From: a virus
Length of the DNA: 34,507 bases
Direction: 5' to 3' (one strand)
Virus record (IMG/VR): IMGVR_UViG_3300046167_000281
Span: 1 to 34,507 of that record
Shown in pieces: positions 20,601 to 29,180 of this stretch. Both the position numbers and the translations under genes were made by a program. Position 1 is the stretch's first letter, and the number at the start of each line of letters is the position of its first letter. The notes under the pieces were generated by a model that was not told the DNA's origin, made no database searches, and saw nothing but the letters and a program-made list of their open reading frames with translations.

Positions 20601-20915
20601 ATGGGTGGAGTAGTAAGCGCAATTACAGGTAAACAACCAAAGCCGCCAAAAGTAGTACAAACAACCGCACAAAAAGAAGCACAAGCAACTCAAGTAAGAA
20701 GCGTTGAAAATGCTGAAGAGTCATTAGCGTTTCAAAGAGAGCAAACCGCTGCTGCTACAAAAAAAGCGGAAGCAGAAAAAAGAGAAGCTGGTGAAGCATA
20801 TGCAGCAAAATCTAAAGCTTTAAGAAGAGGCGGTAAAAGAACATTGTTATCTGATAGGAGATTAAATCCTGAAATGGGAATAGATGACGATGAATACAGA
20901 AAAACTTTAGGATAG
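20601..20915 (+). CDS. Hypothetical pre-portal protein with RRGGKRTLLS tail motif
   Basis: A 104-residue protein: MGGVVSAITGKQPKPPKVV start, then a long charged Ala/Glu/Lys helix, then ALRRGGKRTLLSDRRLNPEM and a YRKTLG end. A basic RRG..T.L motif with a K-T-L-G terminus marks short proteins found before the portal gene in many phages. The 21194-21627 gene ends in a similar way (KKRGATGLMG, KTFLG). Role unknown, perhaps structural. Confidence 0.7.
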   Translation: MGGVVSAITGKQPKPPKVVQTTAQKEAQATQVRSVENAEESLAFQREQTAAATKKAEAEKREAGEAYAAKSKALRRGGKRTLLSDRRLNPEMGIDDDEYRKTLG

Positions 20916-20919
20916 CATA

Positions 20920-21213
20920 ATGGCGGCTTTAGATTATGGAATGGCTTTATCTCGTGGATTAGTTGCACCACAAAAAGTATTGCAAGATGAAGTAAGGAAA
21001 CTTGCTGGCGATCAATTTAAGTCTGAAGATTGGTGGAACAAACAATTAGATCGACAGATTAAAGAAGGTTATGTTGCGACAAGAGATGTTACAGATAAGA
21101 TAACAACAACAACAACAAAGTATAATCCAAATCCTAAATATCAAGTAAAAAATCCAGAATACAGGAAAATTAAGAAAAGTAAACACAGGAATAATGGGAC
21201 AAACAAGAATTGA
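20920..21213 (+). CDS. Hypothetical pre-portal protein
   Basis: A 97-residue protein: MAALDYGMALSRGLVAPQKV start, an acidic helix with SEDWWNKQLDRQIKEGYVAT, then TTTTTKYNPNPKYQ and a Lys-rich end. Unknown family. Its last 20 bases overlap the ATG of the next gene (21194). Part of the run of small basic genes between terminase and portal. Confidence 0.62.
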   Translation: MAALDYGMALSRGLVAPQKVLQDEVRKLAGDQFKSEDWWNKQLDRQIKEGYVATRDVTDKITTTTTKYNPNPKYQVKNPEYRKIKKSKHRNNGTNKN

Positions 21214-21627
21214 ACTTGCTCCCCCTCCAAATACTTTTCAAATTGGTGGTACAATGGTATTGGATATCAATTTGGCCCTCGTTATACAGAAGCCGACTAT
21301 CAAGCATCTATGAATGCTCCAAAATATCTTTATGGCGATCAACCAGAGTATCTTGAAGATACAACTAGTAAAGTTACATACAATACTAGACAAGTAACAG
21401 GTAAAGGCCCTTTAACAGATGCAGAATTAAAAGCAATACAAGGTCAAGCTGAAGAAAGAACAAGGCAATCAAAAAGAAAAACTGCTGAGTTAGAAAAGGG
21501 AACTAGAAAAAAAAGAGGAGCTACTGGTTTAATGGGTAGGTCTGAAATAAAAAAAGCAGGGTTATCACCAGAATTACCACAGCTAGGCTTTGATGGTCTA
21601 GGCATTCAAAAAACTTTTTTAGGATAA
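21194..21627 (+). pseudogene. Hypothetical pre-portal protein with apparent frameshift
   Basis: From the ATG at 21194 the frame reads MGQTRIELAPPPNTFQIGGT and then loses sense, stopping at 21313. One frame back, NGIGYQFGPRYTEADYQASM begins at about 21254 and runs on (APKYLYGDQPEYLED) to the stop at 21627; its longest ATG-started part is 21310-21627 (105 residues). Together they make a coherent protein of about 144 residues, one base short. One idea is loss of one copy of a seven-base repeat (TGGTACA) near 21251, which would have given GGTWYNG. The end KKRGATGLMG with KTFLG is like that of the 20601 gene. Confidence 0.6.
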
Positions 21628-21630
21628 ACA

Positions 21631-21855
21631 ATGGCAGAAGATAAAAAAAAGAAGTATGAAAAAAAAGGAATTAGTTTTGGTGAAGATGGCAAGCCAACTA
21701 AAGCTTCTATGAAAAAAGCATACGAAGACAATAAAGAATTATTCTTAGACTTACAAAATGATTACTTTACTACTAAAGGAACAATGGGAGACAATCCATT
21801 TAAAGGAGTTTTAAAAAACATTTTTGGTAAAAAGAAAAAAGAGGAGAAAAAATAA
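21631..21855 (+). CDS. Small Lys-rich hypothetical protein
   Basis: 74 residues with basic ends (AEDKKKKYEKKG; IFGKKKKEEKK) and a middle helix (KKAYEDNKELFLDLQNDYF). It starts three bases after the previous stop, and its own stop shares a base with the next ATG. Possibly a minor capsid-interior or DNA-contacting protein; no family recognised. Confidence 0.62.
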   Translation: MAEDKKKKYEKKGISFGEDGKPTKASMKKAYEDNKELFLDLQNDYFTTKGTMGDNPFKGVLKNIFGKKKKEEKK

Positions 21856-21995
21856 TGGCTAAAGGTCTATACGCAAATATGAATGCAAGAAAGAAAAAAG
21901 GGATTAGTCGTCCTAAATCTAAATCTACTATATCAGACAAAGCATATAAAAATATGTTAGCTGGTTTTCCTAAAAAGAAAAAGAAAACAGCATAA
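21855..21995 (+). CDS. Very small basic phage protein (GLYAN type)
   Basis: A 46-residue protein opening MAKGLYANMNARKKKG and ending AGFPKKKKKTA. The GLYAN start followed by basic residues is widespread in tiny genes near phage terminase and portal genes, function unknown. One-base overlaps on both sides support translation. Confidence 0.7.
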   Translation: MAKGLYANMNARKKKGISRPKSKSTISDKAYKNMLAGFPKKKKKTA

Positions 21996-22267
21996 TGGTA
22001 GCAAAGAAATATCAAAATCCAAAGGGAGGCTTAAATGAAGCAGGCCGTAAACATTTTAAAAGAACTGAAGGTTCAAACCTTAAAAAGCCGCAGGGATCTG
22101 GTACGGACGGGAGGCGTGTTTCTTTTGCTGCTCGCTTTGGTGGTATGGCAGGCCCTTTAAAAGATTCAAAAGGAAGACCAACTAGATTAAAACTTGCATT
22201 AAAGAAGTGGGGTTTTGGCAGTAAAGAAGCCGCTCGTAATTTTGCAGCTAAAAATAAAAAGGCGTAA
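21995..22267 (+). CDS. Conserved basic phage protein (GGLNEAGR / GPLKDSKGRPTR motifs)
   Basis: A 90-residue basic protein with NPKGGLNEAGRKHFKRTEGS, SFAARFGGMAGPLKDSKGRP and TRLKLALKKWGFG. This motif set defines a conserved phage family (DUF6321, from memory) typically close to the portal gene. Function unknown. It ends two bases before the portal start. Confidence 0.75.
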   Translation: MVAKKYQNPKGGLNEAGRKHFKRTEGSNLKKPQGSGTDGRRVSFAARFGGMAGPLKDSKGRPTRLKLALKKWGFGSKEAARNFAAKNKKA

Positions 22268-22269
22268 TT

Positions 22270-23862
22270 ATGGCAATGATGAGATTAGATGCAAAGCAAG
22301 TATTAGCTAGGCATGATAAAGCACTAACTAAAAAAGAAGATTTTAGAAACCTTTATGATGAAGCTTACGAGTTTGCATTACCACAAAGAAACTTGTATGA
22401 CGGGTATTACAATGGTGGCGTACAAGGTCAAAAGAAAATGAATCGTGTGTTTGATTCTACTGCAATCAACTCTACACAAAGATTTGCAAATAGAATGCAA
22501 TCAGGCATATTTCCACCACAAAGAAAGTGGTGTCGATTAGAGCCAGGATCTGATATTCCAGAAGATAGAAAAGCAGAAGCACAAGCTGCATTAGATGCAT
22601 ATGGCGATAAGTTATTTGATACATTAAAACAATCTAACTTTGATATTGCTATTGGTGAGTTCTTATTAGATCTATGCGTAGGTACAGCAGTTATGCTAGT
22701 GCAACCAGGAGATGATACAAACCCTATAAACTTTATTTCTGTACCACAATTTTTAGTTGCATTTGATGAGGGTGCTAATGGTCAAGTAGATAATGTCTAT
22801 AGAAGAATGAAGCTAAAAGCAGAATCTATACAAAGACAATGGCCTGATGCAGAGCTTCCAGCAGAGCTAAAAAATCTAATAGATCAAAAACCAACAGAGG
22901 AAGTTGAATTAGTTGAAGCAACTGTATTCGATCCTGAGCGTGGTGATTATTGTTACCATGTGATTGATAAAAGAAGTAAAACAGAATTAGTCTATAGAAG
23001 AATGGATCATACACCTTGGATTGTTTCTCGTTATGCAAAAGTTGCAGGAGAAACATACGGACGAGGCCCACTTATTACTGCTATGCCTGACATAAAAACA
23101 CTTAATAAAACATTAGAGTTAGTATTAAAGAATGCATCATTATCTATTAGTGGTGTTTATACTGCGGCAGATGATGGTGTACTAAATCCAAACACAGTTA
23201 AAATTATGCCTGGTGCTATTATTCCCGTAGCTAGAAATGGTGGCCCACAAGGTGAGTCTTTAAAACCATTGCCAAGAGCAGGTGACTTTAATGTATCGCA
23301 AATTATTATGGATGATTTAAGAACTAATATTAAGCGTACATTATTAGATGAATCATTACCACCAGATAATATGTCAGCACGATCAGCAACAGAAGTTGTA
23401 GAGCGTATGAAAGAATTATCACAGAACTTAGGTTCTGCATTTGGTCGTTTAATTAACGAAACAATGATCCCTGTAGTAAAGCGTATGTTACAAGTAATGG
23501 ATGAAAAAGGCTTAATTACTTTACCATTAAAAGTAAATGGATTAGAAATAAAAGTATCACCAGTTGCTCCATTAGCAATGGCACAGAATATGGAAGAAGT
23601 GCAGAATGTATTACAATATGCACAGATTGCACAAGGTTCTGGGCCTGAAGGCGCAGTTAATATCAAAGTAGATGAGATGATGGACTATGTTGCTGAGAAG
23701 TTAGGCGTACCACAAAAGCTTAGACCTACCCCTCAAGAGCGTATGATGATGAAACAACAAATGCAACAACAAGCTCAACAACAACAAATGATGCAAATGG
23801 CAGCAGAAAATCCTGAAGCAACTGCACAAGTAGTAGAAGCAGCAACACAACAACAAGGATAA
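22270..23862 (+). CDS. Portal protein (head-tail connector)
   Basis: A 530-residue protein of usual podovirus length. RHDKALTKKEDFRNLYDEAY, EFALPQRN, FDSTAINSTQRFANRMQSGI and FPPQRKW at residues 15-90 are the head-tail connector family pattern; PWIVSRYAKVAGETYGRGPL is another block. The Gln/Met-rich end (MMKQQMQQQAQQQQMMQM) is typical. Twelve copies form the ring through which DNA enters and leaves. Confidence 0.93.
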   Translation: MAMMRLDAKQVLARHDKALTKKEDFRNLYDEAYEFALPQRNLYDGYYNGGVQGQKKMNRVFDSTAINSTQRFANRMQSGIFPPQRKWCRLEPGSDIPEDRKAEAQAALDAYGDKLFDTLKQSNFDIAIGEFLLDLCVGTAVMLVQPGDDTNPINFISVPQFLVAFDEGANGQVDNVYRRMKLKAESIQRQWPDAELPAELKNLIDQKPTEEVELVEATVFDPERGDYCYHVIDKRSKTELVYRRMDHTPWIVSRYAKVAGETYGRGPLITAMPDIKTLNKTLELVLKNASLSISGVYTAADDGVLNPNTVKIMPGAIIPVARNGGPQGESLKPLPRAGDFNVSQIIMDDLRTNIKRTLLDESLPPDNMSARSATEVVERMKELSQNLGSAFGRLINETMIPVVKRMLQVMDEKGLITLPLKVNGLEIKVSPVAPLAMAQNMEEVQNVLQYAQIAQGSGPEGAVNIKVDEMMDYVAEKLGVPQKLRPTPQERMMMKQQMQQQAQQQQMMQMAAENPEATAQVVEAATQQQG

Positions 23863-23865
23863 ATT

Positions 23866-24165
23866 ATGGATGATGATTATGGAATGCGCCATAATCCAGC
23901 TGATGGTAAAAAATACACAGGCTGGAAAGGTGTTCATATAAACAAACAAGGTCAAAAAGTAACAGAATACTCTATGGGTTTTGGTATGGATGGTAAAGAA
24001 GTAGAAATACCTATGATTGTTCCTTCTACTACAAAAGCAGAGTTAAATAGAATTTTGAATGGAGAGGATGTTACTCCAGCTATGATTAAAAAAGCAACTG
24101 AACATGCAAGAATGAGAATGAAACAAGGTAAATCACCTTTTAAAAATCCAGAGGATGACAAATAA
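23866..24165 (+). CDS. Conserved structural-region hypothetical protein
   Basis: A 99-residue protein. TEYSMGFGMDGKEVEIPMIV, PSTTKAELNRIL and AMIKKATEHARMRMKQGKSP make a conserved pattern in proteins beside phage portal genes (iDGKE-iP-lvP, then a helix ending GKSPF). Function unknown. It shares a base with the next ATG. Confidence 0.72.
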   Translation: MDDDYGMRHNPADGKKYTGWKGVHINKQGQKVTEYSMGFGMDGKEVEIPMIVPSTTKAELNRILNGEDVTPAMIKKATEHARMRMKQGKSPFKNPEDDK

Positions 24166-24428
24166 TGGCAGGATGGGATGACTTAGAACAAGCATTACCT
24201 CTTGATGCTAGAGATGTTAAGCAACAAAGAGATGACACAGACCGATTATGTTTAAGAGTATTCGGCAATGAGAACGGAATGGAATTAATGGAATGGTTAC
24301 GAAAAACCATTTTAGAGCAACCTGTAGCCTTGCCAGGTAGCGACTCTAGTTACGCATTTTATCGAGAAGGGCAAAATTCAATAATTAGAGATATAGAAGC
24401 AAGGATAATTAGAGCAAGGAAATTATAA
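24165..24428 (+). CDS. Bbp19-like structural protein
   Basis: An 87-residue protein: LRVFGNENGMELMEWLRKTI, LEQPVALPG, FYREGQNSIIRDIEAR. The order RVFG, L-x-x-L, PG, REGQxS fits the Bbp19 domain named after a Bordetella phage gene in the same portal-to-scaffold position. Probably a small head-assembly protein; exact role unproven. One base overlaps each neighbour. Confidence 0.78.
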   Translation: MAGWDDLEQALPLDARDVKQQRDDTDRLCLRVFGNENGMELMEWLRKTILEQPVALPGSDSSYAFYREGQNSIIRDIEARIIRARKL

Positions 24429-25237
24429 TGGAAGAAGCAATCGAGCCTAGTACGACTGAAGAAACTTCGGAAGAGGTAACTGAAGAAACAACTGGCCTAC
24501 TCGACGATGCAACACCAGAAGAGGAAGTCAGTGCAGATCCAAAAGAAACAGAAATCGATCATCGTGATCCTGAAGTAGTAAAAGCAGAAGAGGGAGATGA
24601 TGAGCCATTAGAAAGACCAGAATGGTGGCCTGAAAACTTTTGGAAAGAAGATGGAGCAGAACCTGATTTAGAAGGTATAGCTAAATCTTGGATGGATTTA
24701 AGAAAGCAAATATCACAAGGAACACACAAAGCACCAAAAGATGGTAAGTATGATTTAGGTGCATTTGGTGAAACTCCTGAAGATGATCCTGTCAAACAGC
24801 ATGTTGTTGGATGGGCAAAAGAAAATGGTATTAGTCAAGCTGCATTAGATTCATTAGTAAGTGAAGTTGTTGGCATGAATCAAAATGTTACAGAAGAATA
24901 TCAGGTTAATTTAGAAGAAGAAAGAAAACAACTCGGCCCTAACGCTGATGCCAGAATTAATGGCATGGTTAAGTGGGGTGCTGGATTAGTCCAGAAAGGC
25001 GTGTGGGGAAAAGACGACTTCGAAGAGTTCAAAGTAATGGGAGGTACGGCAAGAGGACTCGCAGCTTTAGAAAAAGTTAGAAGTTCTTATGAAGGTCGTA
25101 TTCCTATAGAAACTGCGCCAGTAGATGGTGCGCCATCTAAAGATGAACTATACGCTATGGTCGGAGATGAAAAATATCAAACTGATCCTGTATACAGAGC
25201 CAAAGTAGAAAAAGCTTTTTCACAAAACTTCGGTTAA
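24428..25237 (+). CDS. Capsid scaffolding protein
   Basis: A 269-residue very acidic protein located between portal and capsid as in T7. The first 65 residues are mostly Glu, Thr and Asp (EETSEEVTEETTGLLDDATP), followed by RPEWWPENFWKEDGAEPDLE, a motif common in podophage scaffolds, and a helical C-terminal half with a short MVGDEKYQTDPVYRAKVEKA tail that probably binds coat. Scaffold guides prohead assembly and then leaves. Confidence 0.85.
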   Translation: MEEAIEPSTTEETSEEVTEETTGLLDDATPEEEVSADPKETEIDHRDPEVVKAEEGDDEPLERPEWWPENFWKEDGAEPDLEGIAKSWMDLRKQISQGTHKAPKDGKYDLGAFGETPEDDPVKQHVVGWAKENGISQAALDSLVSEVVGMNQNVTEEYQVNLEEERKQLGPNADARINGMVKWGAGLVQKGVWGKDDFEEFKVMGGTARGLAALEKVRSSYEGRIPIETAPVDGAPSKDELYAMVGDEKYQTDPVYRAKVEKAFSQNFG

Positions 25238-25245
25238 TATTTATT

Positions 25246-25307
25246 GCAATAGCCTTGATTGTATGCTACTTTACAGTTAAGGCTTATTGTATTCAATCGT
25301 AATACAA
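25246..25307 (+). promoter_or_regulatory. Overlapping alternative hairpins upstream of capsid gene
   Basis: Hairpin 1 pairs 25246-25256 with 25279-25290 (GCAATAGCCTT with AAGGCTTATTGT, one bulged T and one G-T pair). Hairpin 2 is TTGTATT (25287-25293) with AATACAA (25301-25307) around a seven-base loop. They share 25287-25290, so only one can form fully at a time. They lie in the 187-base gap before the capsid gene, where I saw no clear sigma70 promoter. Possible roles are attenuation or RNA processing that raises capsid expression. Confidence 0.45.
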
Positions 25308-25424
25308 CCCTTAAACGCAAGTAATCTTGTCGTATGGCTATCGTAATTAGCAAGCACAGGCCCAGACTTCTGGCATACCAAAGCGATTAATTTTTTTATT
25401 TATTAATTTCTAAGGAGAATATAT

Positions 25425-26252
25425 ATGTCTATCGGATTATCCCCAGCATATGTAACGCTCTTTGATGCCGAAGTTAAACAGGCTTACCAAGGTAAAGCTG
25501 CACTTGTAGAAGCTACAAGACAAAGACGAGGCGTTGAAGGCAATTTAGTTAAATTCCCAAAAGTTGGGAAAGGCGTGGCTACACTTCGTGTACCACAAAC
25601 AGATGTTACACCACTCAATACTGACTTTTCACAAGTTACTGCGACTATGCAAGATTGGAACGCAGCTGAGTATTCAGACATCTTCATGCAACAAAAAGTT
25701 AATTTTGAAGAAAGACAAGAGCTAGTTCAAGTTGTATCGAACGCTATTGGTCGTAGACAAGATCAACTTATCCTTGATGCACTTTTAGCAGGTAAAGGTT
25801 CTACAGTAGCTCATGGCTCTACAAACCTAACAGTTGCTAAACTTCGTGATGCAAAGAAAACAATGGACACTAACAATGTACCAGCAGAGGACAGACACAT
25901 GATTATTCATGCGAACAACCTAGCACACTTACTATCAGAAACAGCAGTAACATCCGCTGACTTCAACACAGTTCGTGCGCTAGTATCTGGCGAAGTTGAC
26001 ACATTCTTAGGATTTAAATTCCACACATTAGGTGATCGTACTGAAGGTGGTCTTTCTGTCGATGGTTCAAGTATTCGTTCTTGCCTAGCATTCCACAAGA
26101 CTGCTATTGGCTATGGCGAAGGCATCGGCCCTAAAACTGAAATCAACTATGTACCTGAAAAAACATCTCATTTAGTAAACGCAATGCTATCAGCTTGCTC
26201 AGTTGCTATTGATAGCGAAGGTATTGTTGAAGTTCAAGCAGACGAATCATAA
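25425..26252 (+). CDS. Major capsid protein
   Basis: A 275-residue protein with a strong AAGGAGA ribosome site. SPAYVTLFDAEVKQAYQGKA at the start and MQQKVNFEERQELVQVVSNA with IGRRQDQLILDAL near residues 88-125 match a family of podophage coat proteins (Phage_capsid_2-like). DMIIHANNL-type text appears as HMIIHANNLAHLLS. At 275 residues it is shorter than T7 gp10A. Its own leader region and the hairpin after the next gene suggest separate high-level expression. Confidence 0.9.
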   Translation: MSIGLSPAYVTLFDAEVKQAYQGKAALVEATRQRRGVEGNLVKFPKVGKGVATLRVPQTDVTPLNTDFSQVTATMQDWNAAEYSDIFMQQKVNFEERQELVQVVSNAIGRRQDQLILDALLAGKGSTVAHGSTNLTVAKLRDAKKTMDTNNVPAEDRHMIIHANNLAHLLSETAVTSADFNTVRALVSGEVDTFLGFKFHTLGDRTEGGLSVDGSSIRSCLAFHKTAIGYGEGIGPKTEINYVPEKTSHLVNAMLSACSVAIDSEGIVEVQADES

Positions 26253-26269
26253 TTTAAGGAGATATAAAA

Positions 26270-26539
26270 ATGGCTTATAACATAGATGGACTAAGTCCAG
26301 CTGGCGCACAGTCAAAAGCTGGTGACGCTCCTCAAATGTGGACTTACAAATCAGCAGATGCTAAAGCAACAGTAGCAGCTTCTGGTTATTTTAACGATGC
26401 ATCAAGCGTGCTTAAAGTGGGTGATTTAGTAATGATTTATGATACTGCTACACCAGCAGCATCATTACATATCGTACTAACTAACACAGCGGCAGGCGTT
26501 GTTGATGTATCAGCTGGCACAGACCTTTCTGTAGCCTAG
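26270..26539 (+). CDS. Putative capsid decoration or minor head protein
   Basis: An 89-residue protein with AAGGAGA upstream. MAYNIDGLSPAGAQSKAGDA, PQMWTYKSADAKATVAASGY, FNDASSVLKVGDLVMIYDT and a beta end (IVLTNTAAGVVDVS) are a pattern seen after coat genes in many marine phages. Beta-rich, Ala/Ser-rich, no charge clusters; fits a head decoration protein, but this is inferred from position. Confidence 0.72.
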   Translation: MAYNIDGLSPAGAQSKAGDAPQMWTYKSADAKATVAASGYFNDASSVLKVGDLVMIYDTATPAASLHIVLTNTAAGVVDVSAGTDLSVA

Positions 26540-26551
26540 TTGTAGTTATAA

Positions 26552-26588
26552 TGCAAGGGGTGGGAGTTTCGGCTCTCGCCTATTTGCA
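26552..26588 (+). terminator. Strong hairpin after capsid/decoration genes
   Basis: GGTGGGAG (26559-26566) pairs with CTCTCGCC (26573-26580) over an UUUCGG loop, eight pairs including two G-T; TGCAA (26552-26556) and TTGCA (26584-26588) can pair outside it. The U tract is weak. Placed like the T7 terminator after gene 10, it may lower expression of the tail genes relative to coat or stabilise capsid mRNA. Confidence 0.6.
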
Positions 26589-26604
26589 CAATTGGAGAAT
26601 ATAA

Positions 26605-27219
26605 ATGGCATCTGGAGATACCTCATTATCAATTTGTTCTGATGCATTATTAATGCTTGGAGCAAGTCCTATATCATCGTTTACCGAGGGGACAGACGAG
26701 GCTAACATATGCGATAGTTTATACAAAGATATTAAGATTAAGACACTAGCAAGTTATCCTTGGTCTTTTTCATTCAAAAAAGTTCAATTAGCTAGGCTCA
26801 TTACTACGCCTACAACTGAATACAAATACGAATATGCACTACCTGCTGATATGATAGGTACACCAAGAAAGGTGTTCATCAGTAGTACACAGGGATCAGT
26901 GCCACAAAGAGAATATAGATTAGTTGGTGGTAAGTTATTATCTAACTATGAAGAAGTGTATGTTGATTATCAATATGCAGTAGAAGAATATGAAATGCCA
27001 CATTACTTTGTGCAAAACATGAAGTATCAATTAGCATGGCATTTAGCTATGCCTATTACAGACCAAATAGAAAAAACTGATTACTGGAGATCAGTAGCAC
27101 AAGGTTCTCCATCAGAAAATGGTCGTGGTGGTTACATGCGCCAAGCTATGAATATAGATGGGCAAGGACAACCAACAAACGGAATACAAGACTTTACACT
27201 TATTGATGTGAGGTACTAA
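26605..27219 (+). CDS. Tail tubular protein A
   Basis: A 204-residue protein similar in size to T7 gp11. It has SICSDALLMLGASPISSF, EANICDSLYKDIKIKTLASY, PWSFSFKKVQL and ALPADMIGTPRKVF, the usual opening of tubular protein A, then YVDYQYAVEEYEMPHYFVQN and LAWHLAMPITD. It forms the adaptor ring between portal and nozzle. One base overlaps the next gene. Confidence 0.9.
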   Translation: MASGDTSLSICSDALLMLGASPISSFTEGTDEANICDSLYKDIKIKTLASYPWSFSFKKVQLARLITTPTTEYKYEYALPADMIGTPRKVFISSTQGSVPQREYRLVGGKLLSNYEEVYVDYQYAVEEYEMPHYFVQNMKYQLAWHLAMPITDQIEKTDYWRSVAQGSPSENGRGGYMRQAMNIDGQGQPTNGIQDFTLIDVRY

Positions 27220-29177
27220 TGGCACGCTTTGTTAGCATGCAAACAAACTTTACTTCTGGAGAGTTAGATCCTCTTGTCAGAGCTAGAGTTGATATAGATT
27301 CCTACAACAATGCATTAGAGTCAGCAAAGAATATCATATGTCAGCCACAAGGTGGCGTTACTCGTAGACCTGGTACTAAATTTATAAATGAGTTAACTGG
27401 CAGTCCAGCTAATGGTTTTAGATTAGTACACTTTGAGTTTTCTGTAGATGACAGTTATATGTTGTGTTTTACTGATGACACTATGTTTGTTTACAAAAAC
27501 AAAGTATTAGTCCACACAGAATCAAGTACAGGCATTCCTAGTGCTATGTTAGATAAAATGTGTTGGACACAATCGGCTGATACATTAATTGTTGTACATG
27601 AAGATTATAATCCAGTAAAAATAGTTCGTGGCGCATCAGACACAGATTGGACTGTAAGTAATATTACTTTTGATTCTATTCCAAACTATGCATTTACTAT
27701 TGTTATATTTAATACGAGTGCTGCTGGTCATTTAACACCAAGTGATGTTTCAGGAAAGGTAACTTTAACTTCTCAACATTCTATATTTACATCAGCTCAT
27801 GTTGGGCAATATATTAATGTTACTCCACAAGGTCGTGCAAGAATTGTTGAGGTTACAACAGGTACAACAGTTAATGTAGTTACAGAGTTTCCATTTTTTG
27901 ATACATCACAAATAGCTAATGCTGATTGGGAACTAGAAACAGGATATGAAAATGTTTGGTCATCTTCTAAGGGATGGCCTAGAACAGTGACATTTCATCA
28001 AGGACGACTATATTTTGGTGGTAGTAGGTCAAGACCATCAACAATATGGGGGTCTAAAGTTGCCTTATTTTTTGACTTTGAGCCAGTAGAAGGACTAGAT
28101 GACGATGCAGTGGAAGCCACCTTGGATACCAATACTTTTAATGCTATTACGGATATTATTTCTGGTAGGGATCTACAAATTTTTACTACTGGTGGTGAGT
28201 TTGCTGTCCTCCAAGATAACATAGCAGCAATTACACCTTCTAGTTTTTTCTTATCTACCACTTCTCGTAATGGATCTAAAGAAGGTATACGAGTACAACA
28301 GCTAGAATCAGGCATTTTATTCATGCAAAGGCAAGGAAAGGCTTTGTCAGAAATATCTTACTCTGATACAACACTATCTTATATTACATCTAAAATATCA
28401 CTGTTAAGTGGACATTTACTAAAAAATCCTACAAGCATGGATATTAGGCGTGCAGTGGCTACCGATGAAAATGATTTGTTACTTATTACAAATGCAGATG
28501 ATGGAAGTATGACCGCTTACTCATTACTTAGAGCGCAGAATGTTATTGCGCCATCAGAGTTTACAACAACAGGATCATTCCTAGATGTCGGTGTAGACAT
28601 TACAGACATATATGTAGTGACTAAAAGAACAGATAATGGGTCAGACAAATATTATGTAGAAGTATTTGATGATGATTCTTTAACTGATTGTGGCGTAGTA
28701 GGTACAACATCAGCAACTGCTAACATGGCTCATTTAGAAGGGCAAACAGTCAATTGTATTTCAGATGGTTATGTAGAATCAAATCAAACAGTACCAGGAG
28801 GAGGCACAGTTACTTTTACTAATCCACCAACTGCAAGTTCAGAGTGTGGACTACCTATAAATGTTGAAATTAAAACAATGCCATTAGAAACTAAAATGCA
28901 ATCAGGCACAAGAATAGGATTTAAAAAACGCATAGTAGAAGTTAATGCTTTGTTGTACGAAACACAAAATATAGTAATCAATGGTAATTTAGTTCCAATA
29001 AGAAATTTAGGATCTGGTGCGTTAGATACATCAGTAGCAGAGTTTACAGGGACAAAGGTCTTACATGGTATACTTGGGTATAACAATAATGGACAAATTA
29101 CAGTAACACAAAGTGCGCCATTAAAGCTAACTTTATTGGGTTTAGAATATAAAATATCTGTTTATCAAGGAACATAG
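27219..29177 (+). CDS. Tail tubular protein B (nozzle)
   Basis: A 652-residue protein, shorter than T7 gp12 (about 790). QTNFTSGELDPLVRARVDID, SYNNALESAKNIICQPQGGV and TRRPGTKFINEL are the family's conserved start; SKGWPRTVTFHQGRLYFGGS is a second conserved block in the centre. It forms the nozzle of the short tail where fibres attach. A GAGGTACTA region serves as ribosome site inside the previous gene. Confidence 0.9.
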   Translation: MARFVSMQTNFTSGELDPLVRARVDIDSYNNALESAKNIICQPQGGVTRRPGTKFINELTGSPANGFRLVHFEFSVDDSYMLCFTDDTMFVYKNKVLVHTESSTGIPSAMLDKMCWTQSADTLIVVHEDYNPVKIVRGASDTDWTVSNITFDSIPNYAFTIVIFNTSAAGHLTPSDVSGKVTLTSQHSIFTSAHVGQYINVTPQGRARIVEVTTGTTVNVVTEFPFFDTSQIANADWELETGYENVWSSSKGWPRTVTFHQGRLYFGGSRSRPSTIWGSKVALFFDFEPVEGLDDDAVEATLDTNTFNAITDIISGRDLQIFTTGGEFAVLQDNIAAITPSSFFLSTTSRNGSKEGIRVQQLESGILFMQRQGKALSEISYSDTTLSYITSKISLLSGHLLKNPTSMDIRRAVATDENDLLLITNADDGSMTAYSLLRAQNVIAPSEFTTTGSFLDVGVDITDIYVVTKRTDNGSDKYYVEVFDDDSLTDCGVVGTTSATANMAHLEGQTVNCISDGYVESNQTVPGGGTVTFTNPPTASSECGLPINVEIKTMPLETKMQSGTRIGFKKRIVEVNALLYETQNIVINGNLVPIRNLGSGALDTSVAEFTGTKVLHGILGYNNNGQITVTQSAPLKLTLLGLEYKISVYQGT

Positions 29178-29180
29178 GGT

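Noticed and set aside
21211-21213. TGA stop read as in-frame readthrough joining 20920-21213 with 21310-21627
   Set aside because: Both are in the same frame, but the text just after the TGA is less protein-like than that from the ATG at 21194, so a single shift in a separate gene is simpler.
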